Of a stretch of DNA of 64,000 nt, positions 33,632 through 42,868 are shown piece after piece. Both the position numbers and the translations under genes were made by a program. This stretch comes from Gordonia sp. SL306. Lineage in GTDB: Bacteria; Actinomycetota; Actinomycetes; Mycobacteriales; Mycobacteriaceae. The notes beneath the pieces were generated by a model. It made no database searches, was not told the origin of the DNA, and saw only the letters and a program-made list of their open reading frames with translations. The stretch is from contig NZ_CP113063.1 of NCBI RefSeq assembly GCF_026625785.1, positions 3,906,001-3,970,000 on the forward strand, given 5' to 3'. Numbering within the stretch: the first letter of the stretch is position 1; every line of letters starts with the position of its first letter.

Positions 33632-34777
33632 ATGGACTTCACGATGGGCGAAGCGGCGGCCGGACTCCGTGACCAGTTGCGCTCACTGATCGCCGAGCGC
33701 GTGCCGGCCGATTTCCGTGGCGCCTTCACCGACGATCCGGACGATCTCGGCGTCGCCCAGGACTTCTGTCGATTCCTGGCCGACCGCGGTCTGTTGTGTC
33801 TGGCGTGGCCGGAGGAGTTCGGTGGACGGGGAGCCTCGGTGTGGGAGCAGACCGTCGTCCGCGAGGAGATGTGGGCGCACCACGAGCCGCGTGGTGCGCA
33901 GTACATGGGCGTCAACTGGGTGGGGCCCACGATCATGCGACACGGCACCGAGGACCAGCGACGACAGCACCTGCCGCCGATCGCCCGAGGCGAGGTGATC
34001 TGGTGTCAGGGCTTCAGCGAGCCGGGGTCGGGATCCGACCTGGCGTCGCTGCGGACGGCGGCTCGACGAGAAGGCGACGGGTGGCGGATCTCCGGACAGA
34101 AGATCTGGACGTCGTACGCCACGATGGCGCAATGGTGCTTTCTGCTGGCGCGGACCTCGACCGGGGAGCGCAGACAGCAGGGGCTGACAGTGTTCCTGGT
34201 CCCCATGTCCGACCAGGCCATCGAGGTCCGGCCGATCCGATCGATGCTGGGGCCACATCACCTCAACGAGGTCTTCTTCGACGAACTCCAGGTGACCGAG
34301 GCCAACGTCCTGGGCACCGTCGACGACGGCTGGTCGGTGGTGCAGGAGGTGCTGTCCTTCGAGCGTGTGGGTATCGCCCGCTACGCACGATGTGAGCTCC
34401 TGCTACAGCAGGCGCCCGAGGTGCTCGGCGATCGTTGGGAGGCGCTGCCGTCCGATCTCCGGACACGATGGGCCCGGGAGTTGGTGCGGTGTCGTCGGGC
34501 TCGACTGCTCGCATACCGGGTCGTGTCGATGCAGGCCGATGGGCGGGTGCGCCCGGGCGACTCCGCGCTCTACCGGATCGCCGTCACCACACTGGACCAG
34601 TCGAGCGCGGACGTCCTCGCGGAGATCGCCTCGTACACGGCGGGCGACCCGGGTGCCGAGCGATTCCGCCTCGACGTCGAGGATCACTGGAGCTACTCCC
34701 AGGCGGCGACCGTGTCGTCGGGGAGCATCGAGATGCAGCGAATCCTGTTGGCCCGAGATCTGGTGGCGGCCTCGTGA
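33632..34777 (+). CDS. acyl-CoA dehydrogenase, first subunit of pair 1
   Basis: This 381-residue FAD-dependent acyl-CoA dehydrogenase introduces an alpha-beta double bond. The flavin/substrate loop GFSEPGSGSDLASL and the C-terminal SGSIEMQRILLARDL are intact. Its partner gene overlaps it (GTGA), and the second protein lacks the loop, as in the alpha2beta2 FadE pairs of steroid side-chain degradation. I chose ATG 33632 (MDFTMGEAAAG fits the family start); GTG 33623 is also in frame. Confidence 0.88.
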   Translation: MDFTMGEAAAGLRDQLRSLIAERVPADFRGAFTDDPDDLGVAQDFCRFLADRGLLCLAWPEEFGGRGASVWEQTVVREEMWAHHEPRGAQYMGVNWVGPTIMRHGTEDQRRQHLPPIARGEVIWCQGFSEPGSGSDLASLRTAARREGDGWRISGQKIWTSYATMAQWCFLLARTSTGERRQQGLTVFLVPMSDQAIEVRPIRSMLGPHHLNEVFFDELQVTEANVLGTVDDGWSVVQEVLSFERVGIARYARCELLLQQAPEVLGDRWEALPSDLRTRWARELVRCRRARLLAYRVVSMQADGRVRPGDSALYRIAVTTLDQSSADVLAEIASYTAGDPGAERFRLDVEDHWSYSQAATVSSGSIEMQRILLARDLVAAS

Positions 34778-35745
34778 ACATCGACCTGAGCACCGAGGCG
34801 ATCGACTACGGCGTGGCCGCGCTGGGAGCCTTCGCGTCGGCAGGCGGTGACCGGATCGTCGAGGATGCGGAGCGTGATCCACGAGGGCGTTCGGCCGTCG
34901 TGGAGCCCGTTCTCGCCGGACTCGGGGCCTGGGATCTCGATCCTCGTGGTGACGCCGACGAACTCGAGGCGGCGGCCGCACTCTGTCGTAGCGCGGGCTA
35001 CTGGGCAGTGCCCTACCCGGTCGCCGAACGGCTCTCTGCGCCGAAGGACCTCGACGTCGACGGGCTCGTGGTGGTGTCCGATCACGACCCCGCGGCGCCC
35101 GTCACCGATCTCGACATCCGGCTGGCGACGGTGACTCTCTCCGGACGGCGCAGCATCGCGCTCGCGCGGCCGACCGAACGATCGCCGCGCACGTCGGGGT
35201 TCGTCACCGGGCTGGTCCTGGACCCACTCGACGACGACGGGACCGCCGACATCGCTCTCGGGCTCACCCTGCCGATCTGGACTCTGCTGGGGATGCTCGA
35301 CCGCGCAATGGAACTCACCCGCAGCCACGTTCTCCTACGTGAACAGTTCGGTCGTCCACTGGCGAAGTTGCAAGGTGTCCAGTTCCAGCTGACCGACGCC
35401 GAGGTGGAGCGGGCCGGCGTCGAGGTCCTGGCGAAGTATGCGCTCTGGAGCATCGAGTCGGGTCACCCGGAAGCCGTCGACGATGCACTCGCGTTGCGCC
35501 TGGCAGCCATCGAGGCCGCCGACACCGTGTTCCGTATCGCGCACCAACTGCACGGCGCCACCGGCTTCTGCGACGAGACCAGGCTGTCCTGGTTGTCGCG
35601 CCACAGCCTTCCGCTGCGTCGGCTGCCGCTCGGTCTCTCGGCAACGGGTGAGGCGCTCACCCATAATCTCGGCCGACGTGGTCTGACCGGGTTGTTCGGT
35701 GGCACTGCGGAATCGACGACGACCAGGGAGTCGGTGGCACCATGA
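34774..35745 (+). CDS. acyl-CoA dehydrogenase-like protein, second subunit of pair 1
   Basis: This 323-residue acyl-CoA dehydrogenase-fold protein is shorter than usual. It keeps the C-terminal helical domain (REQFGRPLAKLQGVQFQLTD, then LHGATGFCDETRLSW). It lacks the N-terminal flavin loop seen in its neighbour (no SEPGSGSD-type sequence). That combination suggests a non-identical subunit that completes the active site of the upstream protein. It starts at GTG 34774, overlapping the partner's stop. The next gene overlaps by ATGA. Confidence 0.82.
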   Translation: MNIDLSTEAIDYGVAALGAFASAGGDRIVEDAERDPRGRSAVVEPVLAGLGAWDLDPRGDADELEAAAALCRSAGYWAVPYPVAERLSAPKDLDVDGLVVVSDHDPAAPVTDLDIRLATVTLSGRRSIALARPTERSPRTSGFVTGLVLDPLDDDGTADIALGLTLPIWTLLGMLDRAMELTRSHVLLREQFGRPLAKLQGVQFQLTDAEVERAGVEVLAKYALWSIESGHPEAVDDALALRLAAIEAADTVFRIAHQLHGATGFCDETRLSWLSRHSLPLRRLPLGLSATGEALTHNLGRRGLTGLFGGTAESTTTRESVAP

Positions 35746-36524
35746 CCTACGATCTTCCCGACGAACTGACGGTCCGGAGCGACGGACCGATCCGCGTGGT
35801 GACGATCAATCGCCCCGGCGAGCTCGGTGCGGTCAACAAGTCGCTGCACTGGGCGCTGGCCAATGTCTGGCGACAACTCGCCGCCGACCGCGAAGCGGCC
35901 GTCGTCATCCTCACCGGATCGGGGCGGGCGTTCAGTGCCGGAGGCGATCTCGGCTGGATCACCTCCTTCCTCGACGATCCGGTCGCGCGCGACGACAGCA
36001 TCCGTGAGGGCGCCGAGATCATCGACGAGATGCTGAGATTCCCGCTGCCGGTGATCGCCGCGGTCAACGGCCCGGCCGTGGGGCTCGGCTGCAGCATGGC
36101 TGTGCTCTGTGACGTCGTGCTGATCTCGGAGAGTGCATATCTCGCCGACCCGCACGTTGCGGTGGGACTGGTCGCCGGTGACGGCGGAGCCGCCTTCTGG
36201 CCGCTGCTCACACCCATTCTGAGGTCACGGGAATACCTCTACACCGGTGACCGGATCCCCGCGGCCACCGCCGTCGAACTGGGTCTTGCGACACGGGTCA
36301 CGCCGGGCGACGAACTCATGGACGAGGCACGCGCGCTGGCGACTCGTCTCGCCGCCCAGCCGCGGGAAGCGTTACAGAGCACCAAACGCATCGTCAACAT
36401 GCACCTGTCGCAGGCGCTCGGCGGTCCGCTGCAGGCCGGTTTCGCGGCCGAGGTGGTCACCATGGTTTCCGATGAGCATCGGGAACGCCTGCAGGCGATG
36501 GCGACTCGGGCGGCCCGCCGATGA
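35742..36524 (+). CDS. enoyl-CoA hydratase/isomerase (crotonase)
   Basis: This 260-residue crotonase has the oxyanion-hole segments AFSAGGDLGWI and NGPAVGLGCSMAV. In the region of the catalytic acids it has HVAVGLVAGDGGAAFWP, where one of the two usual Glu residues is missing, so it may be an isomerase or a hydratase with altered chemistry. It lies between the two acyl-CoA dehydrogenase pairs with 4-bp overlaps on both sides, so it should hydrate a product of one of them. Confidence 0.85.
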   Translation: MTYDLPDELTVRSDGPIRVVTINRPGELGAVNKSLHWALANVWRQLAADREAAVVILTGSGRAFSAGGDLGWITSFLDDPVARDDSIREGAEIIDEMLRFPLPVIAAVNGPAVGLGCSMAVLCDVVLISESAYLADPHVAVGLVAGDGGAAFWPLLTPILRSREYLYTGDRIPAATAVELGLATRVTPGDELMDEARALATRLAAQPREALQSTKRIVNMHLSQALGGPLQAGFAAEVVTMVSDEHRERLQAMATRAARR

Positions 36525-37726
36525 CGGAGTTGGCGTCGGCAGTTCGTGATCAGGGCTCCGAGGATTTTCGAACCGAGGTCCGCGACTGGTGCCGCGTACA
36601 CGTGCCGAACGACTGGCGAAGCGCGCAGACCGGGGCGTCCGGCGAGACGTTCGTGGCCTTTCAGAAGGACTGGTTCGCCACGCTGCGGAGTGCGGGATAC
36701 GCAGTGCCGCACTGGCCGAAGGAGTGGGGTGGCGGGATGTCGGTCGCCGATCAGGTGGTGCTCTACCAGGAGTTGGCAGCGCATGACGCACCGCGTCTGG
36801 TCCTTCCGTTCGTCTCGATCCACCATGCCGCGTCCACCTTGCTCGCGGCCGGGACCGACGAGCAGCGCTCGCGGCACCTGCCCGCGATACTCGACGGTGA
36901 GATCTGGTGTCAGGGCTTTTCCGAGCCAGGGGCAGGCTCGGACATGGCGGCACTGTCGACGTCGGCGCGCCGGATCGGCGACCACTACCTGGTGAACGGT
37001 CAGAAGCTCTGGGCCAGCGGCGCAATGCATGCCGACTGGTGTCTGCTCCTCGCGCGCACCCACCCCGACGCGCCCAAGCGCCACGGGATCTCGTACTTTC
37101 TGCTCGACATGGCCTCACCCGGCATCGACGTCCGGCCGATCCGTCAGGCCACCGGGGAATCGCACTTCTGCGAGATCTTCCTCAGCGACGTCGAGATCCC
37201 CGCGACGCAGCTCGTCGGCCCCGAGAACGAGGGCTGGCGGGTGGCGCAGGAGACCCTCGGTGCCGAACGAGGGATGACGATGCTCGAACTTGCCGAACGC
37301 CTCGGCCACGGCGGCTTCCCGTGGCTTGTCGACCTCTGCCGTCAACCTGGACCGGACGGCGCACGGCCGCTGGATGATTCACGGGTGGCCGATCGCCTTG
37401 CGGCTCTCGAGACCGAGATCACCGGTCTCCGCCTGCTGTGCGCGGAGTTCGTCGCCGATCACAGCGGGCCGGCTGACGCCTCCATCGTCAAGCTGTATTA
37501 CAGCGAACTCCTCCAGCGGGTGATGGACTTCGGGGCCGAGATCGGTGGGCTCGCAGCTCAGACACAGCTGCGCAAACCGCTGTCGAGCGGATGGGAATCG
37601 GGAACCTGGGTCCTCGATTTCATCGGGTCGTGGGAGTGGACCATCCCGGGCGGGACCAGCGAGATCCAACGCACCATCATCGGGGAGCGTGGCCTCGGTC
37701 TGCCCCGTGAACCGAAAGGAATCTGA
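36521..37726 (+). CDS. acyl-CoA dehydrogenase, first subunit of pair 2
   Basis: This 401-residue acyl-CoA dehydrogenase has the intact flavin/substrate loop GFSEPGAGSDMAALST and the C-terminal GGTSEIQRTIIGERGLGLP typical of FAD-binding members. With the following gene it forms the second heteromeric pair of the operon. Its sequence differs considerably from the 33632 protein, so the two pairs probably act on different chain positions or ring systems. It overlaps the crotonase gene by ATGA and the partner by one base. Confidence 0.9.
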   Translation: MTELASAVRDQGSEDFRTEVRDWCRVHVPNDWRSAQTGASGETFVAFQKDWFATLRSAGYAVPHWPKEWGGGMSVADQVVLYQELAAHDAPRLVLPFVSIHHAASTLLAAGTDEQRSRHLPAILDGEIWCQGFSEPGAGSDMAALSTSARRIGDHYLVNGQKLWASGAMHADWCLLLARTHPDAPKRHGISYFLLDMASPGIDVRPIRQATGESHFCEIFLSDVEIPATQLVGPENEGWRVAQETLGAERGMTMLELAERLGHGGFPWLVDLCRQPGPDGARPLDDSRVADRLAALETEITGLRLLCAEFVADHSGPADASIVKLYYSELLQRVMDFGAEIGGLAAQTQLRKPLSSGWESGTWVLDFIGSWEWTIPGGTSEIQRTIIGERGLGLPREPKGI

Positions 37727-38805
37727 TGTCGACGCGGGCCGACGAACTCGCCGAACTCCACGACGAACTCTCCGCGGTGGCTCGGGACGTGCTGTCCACC
37801 AGGTCATCCGGTGCAGCGGTGGATTGGCATCTGATCGCGGGTTCGGGGTGGCTCGGACTCGAGGTGCCGGCTTCTCACGACGGTGCGGACGCCACCTTCG
37901 CCGAGGTGTCGGTGGTCCTGCGGGAGATGGGTCGCGCGGCGGCGAGCGGCCCGTATCCGGCGGTCGCCGGACTGGCCGTGGGCGCCCTCGGGACCGTGGA
38001 GCCCGGCGACCGGTGGGACCGGCTGCTCCGGCAGACCGTGTCGGGCGACGTGGTGCCGGTCCTCGCACTCGACGCTGACCACCCGGACGGCAGCGATTTT
38101 CACCTCGACGGCACCGCGGGCGGTCTGGTGCTCGGTGGCGACGCAGACTTCGTCCTCGGTGCTCCCGACGCCGATCGACTCCTGGTCCCGGCGATCACGT
38201 CGGCAGGGGAGACGGTGATCGTCGACGTCGACCCGCGGGTCGACGGCCTGAACGTGCAGGCCCGACCGGTGGTCGACGCCACGCGGACCTTCGGACGGGT
38301 CACCGCGGCGGATGTGCGAGTTGACGACGATTCGGTGTGGCGGTATCGCGACGGTGTCGATGCCGCAGTCCTGCTGTGCGATCGGGCGGCGACGGCCGTC
38401 GCGTGTGACAGCCTCGGTCTGGCCGAGGCGATGCTCGAGACGACCGTGGCCTACGCCGGGGTGCGTGAACAGTTCGGACGGAAGATCGGGTCGTTCCAAG
38501 CGGTCAAACATGCCTGTGCCGACATGCTCGTCGACGTGACAGTGGCGCGCACGCTGGTCGGCTCTGCGGTACGGCAGGTGAGCGACGGCTCACCGGGGTC
38601 GTCGGTTGCGGCCGCCATGGCCGCGTCCTTCACCGGCGAGATGGCGGTGCGGATCGCAGGCAAGTCCATGCAATTGCACGGCGGGATGGGATACACCTGG
38701 GAGAGCGGCATTCACGTGTATCTCAAACGCGCGACGCTGAATCGCACGTTGTACGGGTCGCCCGCCCGCCACCGCGCGCGGATCGCGCAACGATATCGAT
38801 CCTGA
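37726..38805 (+). CDS. acyl-CoA dehydrogenase, second subunit of pair 2
   Basis: This 359-residue acyl-CoA dehydrogenase-fold protein has a reduced N-terminal domain and no SEPG loop. It has a well-kept C-terminal domain (VREQFGRKIGSFQAVKHACADM and MQLHGGMGYTWESGIHVYLKR). It matches the beta-like subunits of FadE heterotetramers. It is the last gene of the plus-strand operon and converges with the acyl-CoA ligase at 38838; a GC-rich imperfect hairpin lies between. Confidence 0.87.
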   Translation: MSTRADELAELHDELSAVARDVLSTRSSGAAVDWHLIAGSGWLGLEVPASHDGADATFAEVSVVLREMGRAAASGPYPAVAGLAVGALGTVEPGDRWDRLLRQTVSGDVVPVLALDADHPDGSDFHLDGTAGGLVLGGDADFVLGAPDADRLLVPAITSAGETVIVDVDPRVDGLNVQARPVVDATRTFGRVTAADVRVDDDSVWRYRDGVDAAVLLCDRAATAVACDSLGLAEAMLETTVAYAGVREQFGRKIGSFQAVKHACADMLVDVTVARTLVGSAVRQVSDGSPGSSVAAAMAASFTGEMAVRIAGKSMQLHGGMGYTWESGIHVYLKRATLNRTLYGSPARHRARIAQRYRS

Positions 38806-38837
38806 TCACCATCGCGGCCGCGCGCGGCGGGCCGCAC

Positions 38838-40535
38838 TCACGTCGACAGGCGCTTGGTCGCGAGGTCGCGGAGGTCGCTCGACTTGATCTTCGCGCTCCC
38901 GGTCAGGCTGATCTCGTCGTCGTCGAAGAACAGCACATGGCGCGGGACCTTGTAGCTTGCCAGCTGCTCGCGCAGGTAACTGCGGATGCCCTCGGATTGG
39001 AGGTCGGCGTCCGCGTGGGGCACGATGCAGGCCACCACCACCTCGCCGAGGGTGTCGTGCGGAACGCCGACAGTGCGGGTGACCTTCACGCCCGGATGCG
39101 CGACCAGCACCTCGTCCACCTCGAGGGGGGACACGTTGGCGCCGCCGGTCTTGATGATGTCGGTGAGGCGACCTTCCCAATACAACCGGCCGGAATCGTC
39201 GAGGTATCCGCCGTCCCCGGTGTGGAAGAAGCCTTCGTCGTCCAGGGTCTCGGCCAGCGGCGTCCCGAGGTAGCCGAGCATGAGAGTCGGTCCCTTGACA
39301 CAGATCTCGCCGCGTTCGCCGACCGGGACCGTGTCGCCGTGCAACGCGTCGACGATCTTCACGGTGTTTCCCGGCAGCGGCTCGCCGCTGCTGCCGCCGA
39401 TCACATCATCCGGCGTGTTGGCCGCGAAGCACGTTGTGATGGTGAAGGTCTCGGTGTTCCCGTACGCATGTCCGGGCTCGGTGTAGTCCGTGGACACGGT
39501 GGCATGTCGTGCGAGCGCGGTGTGGCGGTCGACGAACTGCAGACTGCTCAGATCGACCGATTCCCAATTCGGGGCGGCCTCCAGTGCGGCCCACTGGTGG
39601 GGCCAGGCCAACGGGAAGTTCACCTTCTCGGACTCCATCAGCTCCAGCGCCCCGGAAGCGTCGAACATCGACTGCAGCACGAGAGACCCGCCGCTGGCCA
39701 GCGTGGATCCGAGGGCCATGCCGAAGTTCCCGGACCAGAAGAAGCCGTTGGCCGACCAGCATCGCACGTTGTCGTCGGGAGTGAGTCCGTACATACGGCG
39801 GAATCGCCACATCTGGATCGTGACGCCACGATGCGCGCTGACGATGCCCTTGGGGCGGCTCGTCGAACCCGACGAGAAGAACAGAACCGCGGTGTCGCTG
39901 GGCTGGGTGGTCGCCGCGGTCGACTCGATCAGTTCGCGTGGCTCGCCGCCCCCGAGCGCCAGGAAGGACTCCCAGTCGTCGATACCGACGTGTCCGGTGG
40001 CATCGCCGACCGTCGCCACGTAGGTCAGGAACGGATAGGTCGTCGACCGCAACGTCCCCGGTGTCGCGGTCGCGAGCTGTGGTTCCAGCTCGGTGAGGAC
40101 CTCGGCGAGATCGACTTTCCCGACCCTGCGCTCGAACAACAACACCGAGACAGCGGACACCTTGAGCAGATGATCGAGTTCGGCAGGAGTCGAGAAGGTG
40201 CTGAGCGTGACTGCGACACCGCCGGCCAGCGAGGTCCCGAAGACGGCGGAGAGCCATTCGGCGCGGTTGGTCATCAGTACACCGACACGACTGTCCTTGC
40301 CCACACCGCGGGCGCGGAGTGCGCGTGCCACCTCGACCGACCGTTCCCACAGGTCCGTGTAGGACCAGCGGACCGCACCCTGCGCCGTCCGCATGACGAG
40401 AGCCTCCCGGTCGCCGAACTTCTCGGTCACCTCGCGGAGAAAGCCTGGCAGCGTGAGGGTTCCGAGACCGGGCTCGTCACCGAGCGGGGGACCTGTGGCG
40501 ACCGACGGCGCAACGACTGTGGACGGGGTGCTCAT
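38838..40535 (-). CDS. AMP-dependent acyl-CoA ligase
   Basis: This 565-residue ANL-family ligase has the A3 motif LFFSSGSTSRPKGIVSAHRG, then YGNTETFTI, the hinge region TGDGGYLDDSGRLYWEGR and the C-terminal catalytic Lys in SLTGSAKIKSSDLR. It makes an acyl-CoA from a carboxylic acid and ATP. Its N-terminal part is longer than in short fatty-acid ligases, and I cannot predict the acid from sequence. It is the third gene of the minus-strand unit headed by the AcuI-like gene, 36 bp after the dehydratase. Confidence 0.88.
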   Translation of the reverse strand: MSTPSTVVAPSVATGPPLGDEPGLGTLTLPGFLREVTEKFGDREALVMRTAQGAVRWSYTDLWERSVEVARALRARGVGKDSRVGVLMTNRAEWLSAVFGTSLAGGVAVTLSTFSTPAELDHLLKVSAVSVLLFERRVGKVDLAEVLTELEPQLATATPGTLRSTTYPFLTYVATVGDATGHVGIDDWESFLALGGGEPRELIESTAATTQPSDTAVLFFSSGSTSRPKGIVSAHRGVTIQMWRFRRMYGLTPDDNVRCWSANGFFWSGNFGMALGSTLASGGSLVLQSMFDASGALELMESEKVNFPLAWPHQWAALEAAPNWESVDLSSLQFVDRHTALARHATVSTDYTEPGHAYGNTETFTITTCFAANTPDDVIGGSSGEPLPGNTVKIVDALHGDTVPVGERGEICVKGPTLMLGYLGTPLAETLDDEGFFHTGDGGYLDDSGRLYWEGRLTDIIKTGGANVSPLEVDEVLVAHPGVKVTRTVGVPHDTLGEVVVACIVPHADADLQSEGIRSYLREQLASYKVPRHVLFFDDDEISLTGSAKIKSSDLRDLATKRLST

Positions 40536-40571
40536 GGCTGACCTCGCTTGGATGACAGGTGTGATGCCGCC

Positions 40572-41771
40572 TCAGCGCGGCAGTTCGACCTCGGCGGTAC
40601 ACGACACCAGGCCGGCGCCGTCCTGGTTGGTGAGCTTCAACTTGATCTGGACGAGCGGGACGCCCCATTCGGACTCGGGCTGCTTGTCGATGACCTCGGC
40701 GTCGAAGTAGGTCACGTCCCCCTCGAAGGCCGGAGCCCGGAAGTCCGCCTTGGTGTGGCGGACCATGCCGTCGTAGCCCGCCCAGTTGGCGAGGAAGTCG
40801 GTGCACCACGCGCCCATCGTCGCGCCATACCCGTAGGCGCGCGCCATGCCGACCTCGCCGGCCTTCTCGGCGTCGATGTGGCCCCGGGACGGGCCGACGT
40901 AGAGCCCGTCCCGCTTGCGCGGATCGATCTTCGCGTCCTCTTCGTCGAACCCGAAGCCCTCGCCCCAGCCCGGATCCTGGTAGACCCACGGGTCGTCGAT
41001 CCCCTCGGGCGCAACCCATTCGAACGTTCCCCAGATGTTGAACAGGAACGCGCGGTACTCGGTGGTGAACGACGCGATGCTGTGCGGCCCGATCACCCGG
41101 CGGGGCAGTGTGTCGCCGACCTTCACCTCGTCGAACCGTGGTGACACCCCAAGACGATTCGACAGCAGCCACTCGCGTCGCAGCGCCTCGAGCTCGATCA
41201 GCTCGTCGTTGGTCCACTTCTTGACGACGCCGACCTGGTTGTCGTACATGCCGCGCTTGGTGGCCTCGGCGGTGAGGTAACGGATCGCCGTCGAGCGTTC
41301 CCGCGCCACGAGGGCGCCGTGCTGATTGGTGTGGGTGGTGTCGCCACGGGAGAACATCGTCGGTCCCGCGAACTTGGTGTCCGCGACCTTGTAGTCGTGA
41401 AAGCGACGTTCCTGGAACAGCTTGTCGCCCGGTCGCACGGGCGTGCCGTAGAACCACCACTCCTCACCGCCGAAGATCAGATGGCTGTTGGGGATGTGCC
41501 CGACACAGGCGGGTGCCGCCCCGTGGCCGTAATCCAGTGCCACCGCGATGGACTGGGGTGCGATGATGCCGCAGTACCGGGACTCCCGAGCGAACTCCTG
41601 GTTCCAGTGGATCGGGTTCGGGTTGTCCATCGCCATGGCCCACCGGCGGATGTCGGACGTAGTGCACGGATCCCACAGCTGCCCACCGCCGATCGGCTTG
41701 CCGACCCGATGGTCGACATCGGACAGATCGAGCTCGGTGGCCTCGGTCTTCGATTCGGTCGTGCTGCTCAA
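40572..41771 (-). CDS. MaoC-like double-hotdog dehydratase (FAS1-type)
   Basis: This 399-residue protein has two hotdog domains. The N-terminal one resembles the FAS1-like dehydratase domain (RRWAMAMDNPNPIHWNQEF, where the hydratase-2 motif with Asp and His is expected). The C-terminal one contains YGYGATMGAWCTDFLANWAG. It should hydrate or dehydrate an enoyl/3-hydroxyacyl-CoA. Steroid and terpenoid degraders use such proteins beside acyl-CoA dehydrogenases. It lies 14 bp after the AcuI-like gene and 36 bp before the ligase. Confidence 0.82.
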   Translation of the reverse strand: MSSTTESKTEATELDLSDVDHRVGKPIGGGQLWDPCTTSDIRRWAMAMDNPNPIHWNQEFARESRYCGIIAPQSIAVALDYGHGAAPACVGHIPNSHLIFGGEEWWFYGTPVRPGDKLFQERRFHDYKVADTKFAGPTMFSRGDTTHTNQHGALVARERSTAIRYLTAEATKRGMYDNQVGVVKKWTNDELIELEALRREWLLSNRLGVSPRFDEVKVGDTLPRRVIGPHSIASFTTEYRAFLFNIWGTFEWVAPEGIDDPWVYQDPGWGEGFGFDEEDAKIDPRKRDGLYVGPSRGHIDAEKAGEVGMARAYGYGATMGAWCTDFLANWAGYDGMVRHTKADFRAPAFEGDVTYFDAEVIDKQPESEWGVPLVQIKLKLTNQDGAGLVSCTAEVELPR

Positions 41772-41785
41772 CGTGTTCTCCCGAT

Positions 41786-42775
41786 CTATCGATTGACGTC
41801 GATGACGATTCGGCCGCGAATCGTGCCGTCCATGAGTTGTCCCGCCGAGGTGATCGCGTCCGCGAGGGACACCTCGTGCGCGATCGATTCCAGCGCATCA
41901 GGATTCAGGTCGCGGGCCAATCGATTCCAGGCGGTGGTGCGGCGCTGCTTGGGTGCCATCACACTGTCGATGCCCAGCAGGGACACACCGCGCAGGATGA
42001 ACGGCGCGACCGACGCCGGGAAATCCATGCCCTGCGCCAGGCCGCATGCTGCGACCGCACCGCCGTACCGGGTCTGCGCGCAGGCGTTGGCCAGGGTATG
42101 GCTGCCGACGGAATCGACGACGCCGGCCCAGCGCTCCTTCTGCAGAGGCTTGCCCTTCTCCGCGAGTTCGGCCCGATCGACGATCGTGGTGGCCCCCAAC
42201 TGCTCGAGGTATGCGGACTCGGTGGTCTTCCCGGTGGACGCGGCAACGGAGAAACCGGCCTTGGTGAGCAACGCGATCGCGACGCTGCCCACGCCGCCGG
42301 TCGCACCCGTGACGAGGACCTCGCCCTGATCGGGTCGCACGCCTGCGTCGAGCAATGCCTCGACGCAGAGGCTTGCGGTGTAACCGGCGGTCCCGATGGC
42401 CATCGCCTGACGCGACGTGAACTCCGCGGGCAACGGGATCAGCCAATCGCCCTTCAGCCGAGCGCGCTGGGCGAAGCCGCCCCAATGCGACTCGCCGACG
42501 CCCCAACCGTTCAAGACCACTCGATCACCCGCGGACCAGTCCGGATGCGAACTCTCGGCGACGGTGCCTGCGAGGTCGATGCCGGGCACCATCGGAAATG
42601 ACCGGACGACGGGGGAGCTGCCGGTGATGGCGAGCGCATCCTTGAAGTTCAGCGAGGAGTAGTCCACCGCGATCTCGACATCGCCTTGGGGGAGCTCGGA
42701 TGCCTCCAGGTCCTTGACCGAGACCGACTGGCCGGACTCGCCTTTCTCGATGACAACAGCCGAAAACTTCTGCAA
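41786..42775 (-). CDS. AcuI-type (YhdH/YhfP) NADPH-dependent acryloyl-CoA-like reductase
   Basis: This 329-residue medium-chain dehydrogenase/reductase is of the zinc-free YhdH/YhfP family, whose best-known member AcuI reduces acryloyl-CoA. Family segments are [15 protein letters not shown] and PGIDLAGTV, and the NADPH motif is [12 protein letters not shown]. It should remove an unsaturated acyl-CoA. The start is the TTG at 42775: GGAAGGA lies 6 nt upstream and the family N-terminus (KFSAVV) begins at once. The frame extends 19 codons upstream without an alternative domain. Element B lies about 48 bp before this start. Confidence 0.85.
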   Translation of the reverse strand: MQKFSAVVIEKGESGQSVSVKDLEASELPQGDVEIAVDYSSLNFKDALAITGSSPVVRSFPMVPGIDLAGTVAESSHPDWSAGDRVVLNGWGVGESHWGGFAQRARLKGDWLIPLPAEFTSRQAMAIGTAGYTASLCVEALLDAGVRPDQGEVLVTGATGGVGSVAIALLTKAGFSVAASTGKTTESAYLEQLGATTIVDRAELAEKGKPLQKERWAGVVDSVGSHTLANACAQTRYGGAVAACGLAQGMDFPASVAPFILRGVSLLGIDSVMAPKQRRTTAWNRLARDLNPDALESIAHEVSLADAITSAGQLMDGTIRGRIVIDVNR

Positions 42776-42822
42776 AGCCGTTCCTTCCCAAGGGAGAAAA
42801 GTCGTTGAGGCCGACGTTACGT

Positions 42823-42849
42823 CAATCCTCATAAGGATAGCAATACTTG
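42823..42849 (-). promoter_or_regulatory. regulon element B (AcuI/dehydratase/ligase operon)
   Basis: Read on the minus strand it begins CAAGTATTGCTATCCTTA. The core ATCCT-N4-AGGAT is a perfect palindrome, and the first eight bases equal elements A and D. It precedes the minus-strand unit beginning at 42775; the next gene upstream, an SDR, ends 19 bp away. Confidence 0.75.
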
Positions 42850-42868
42850 ACTGGTTGACGATCTCTCG

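Noticed and set aside
38937-40541. A 534-codon open frame opposite the acyl-CoA ligase
   Set aside because: It is antisense to a complete ligase with all motifs and has no recognisable domain.
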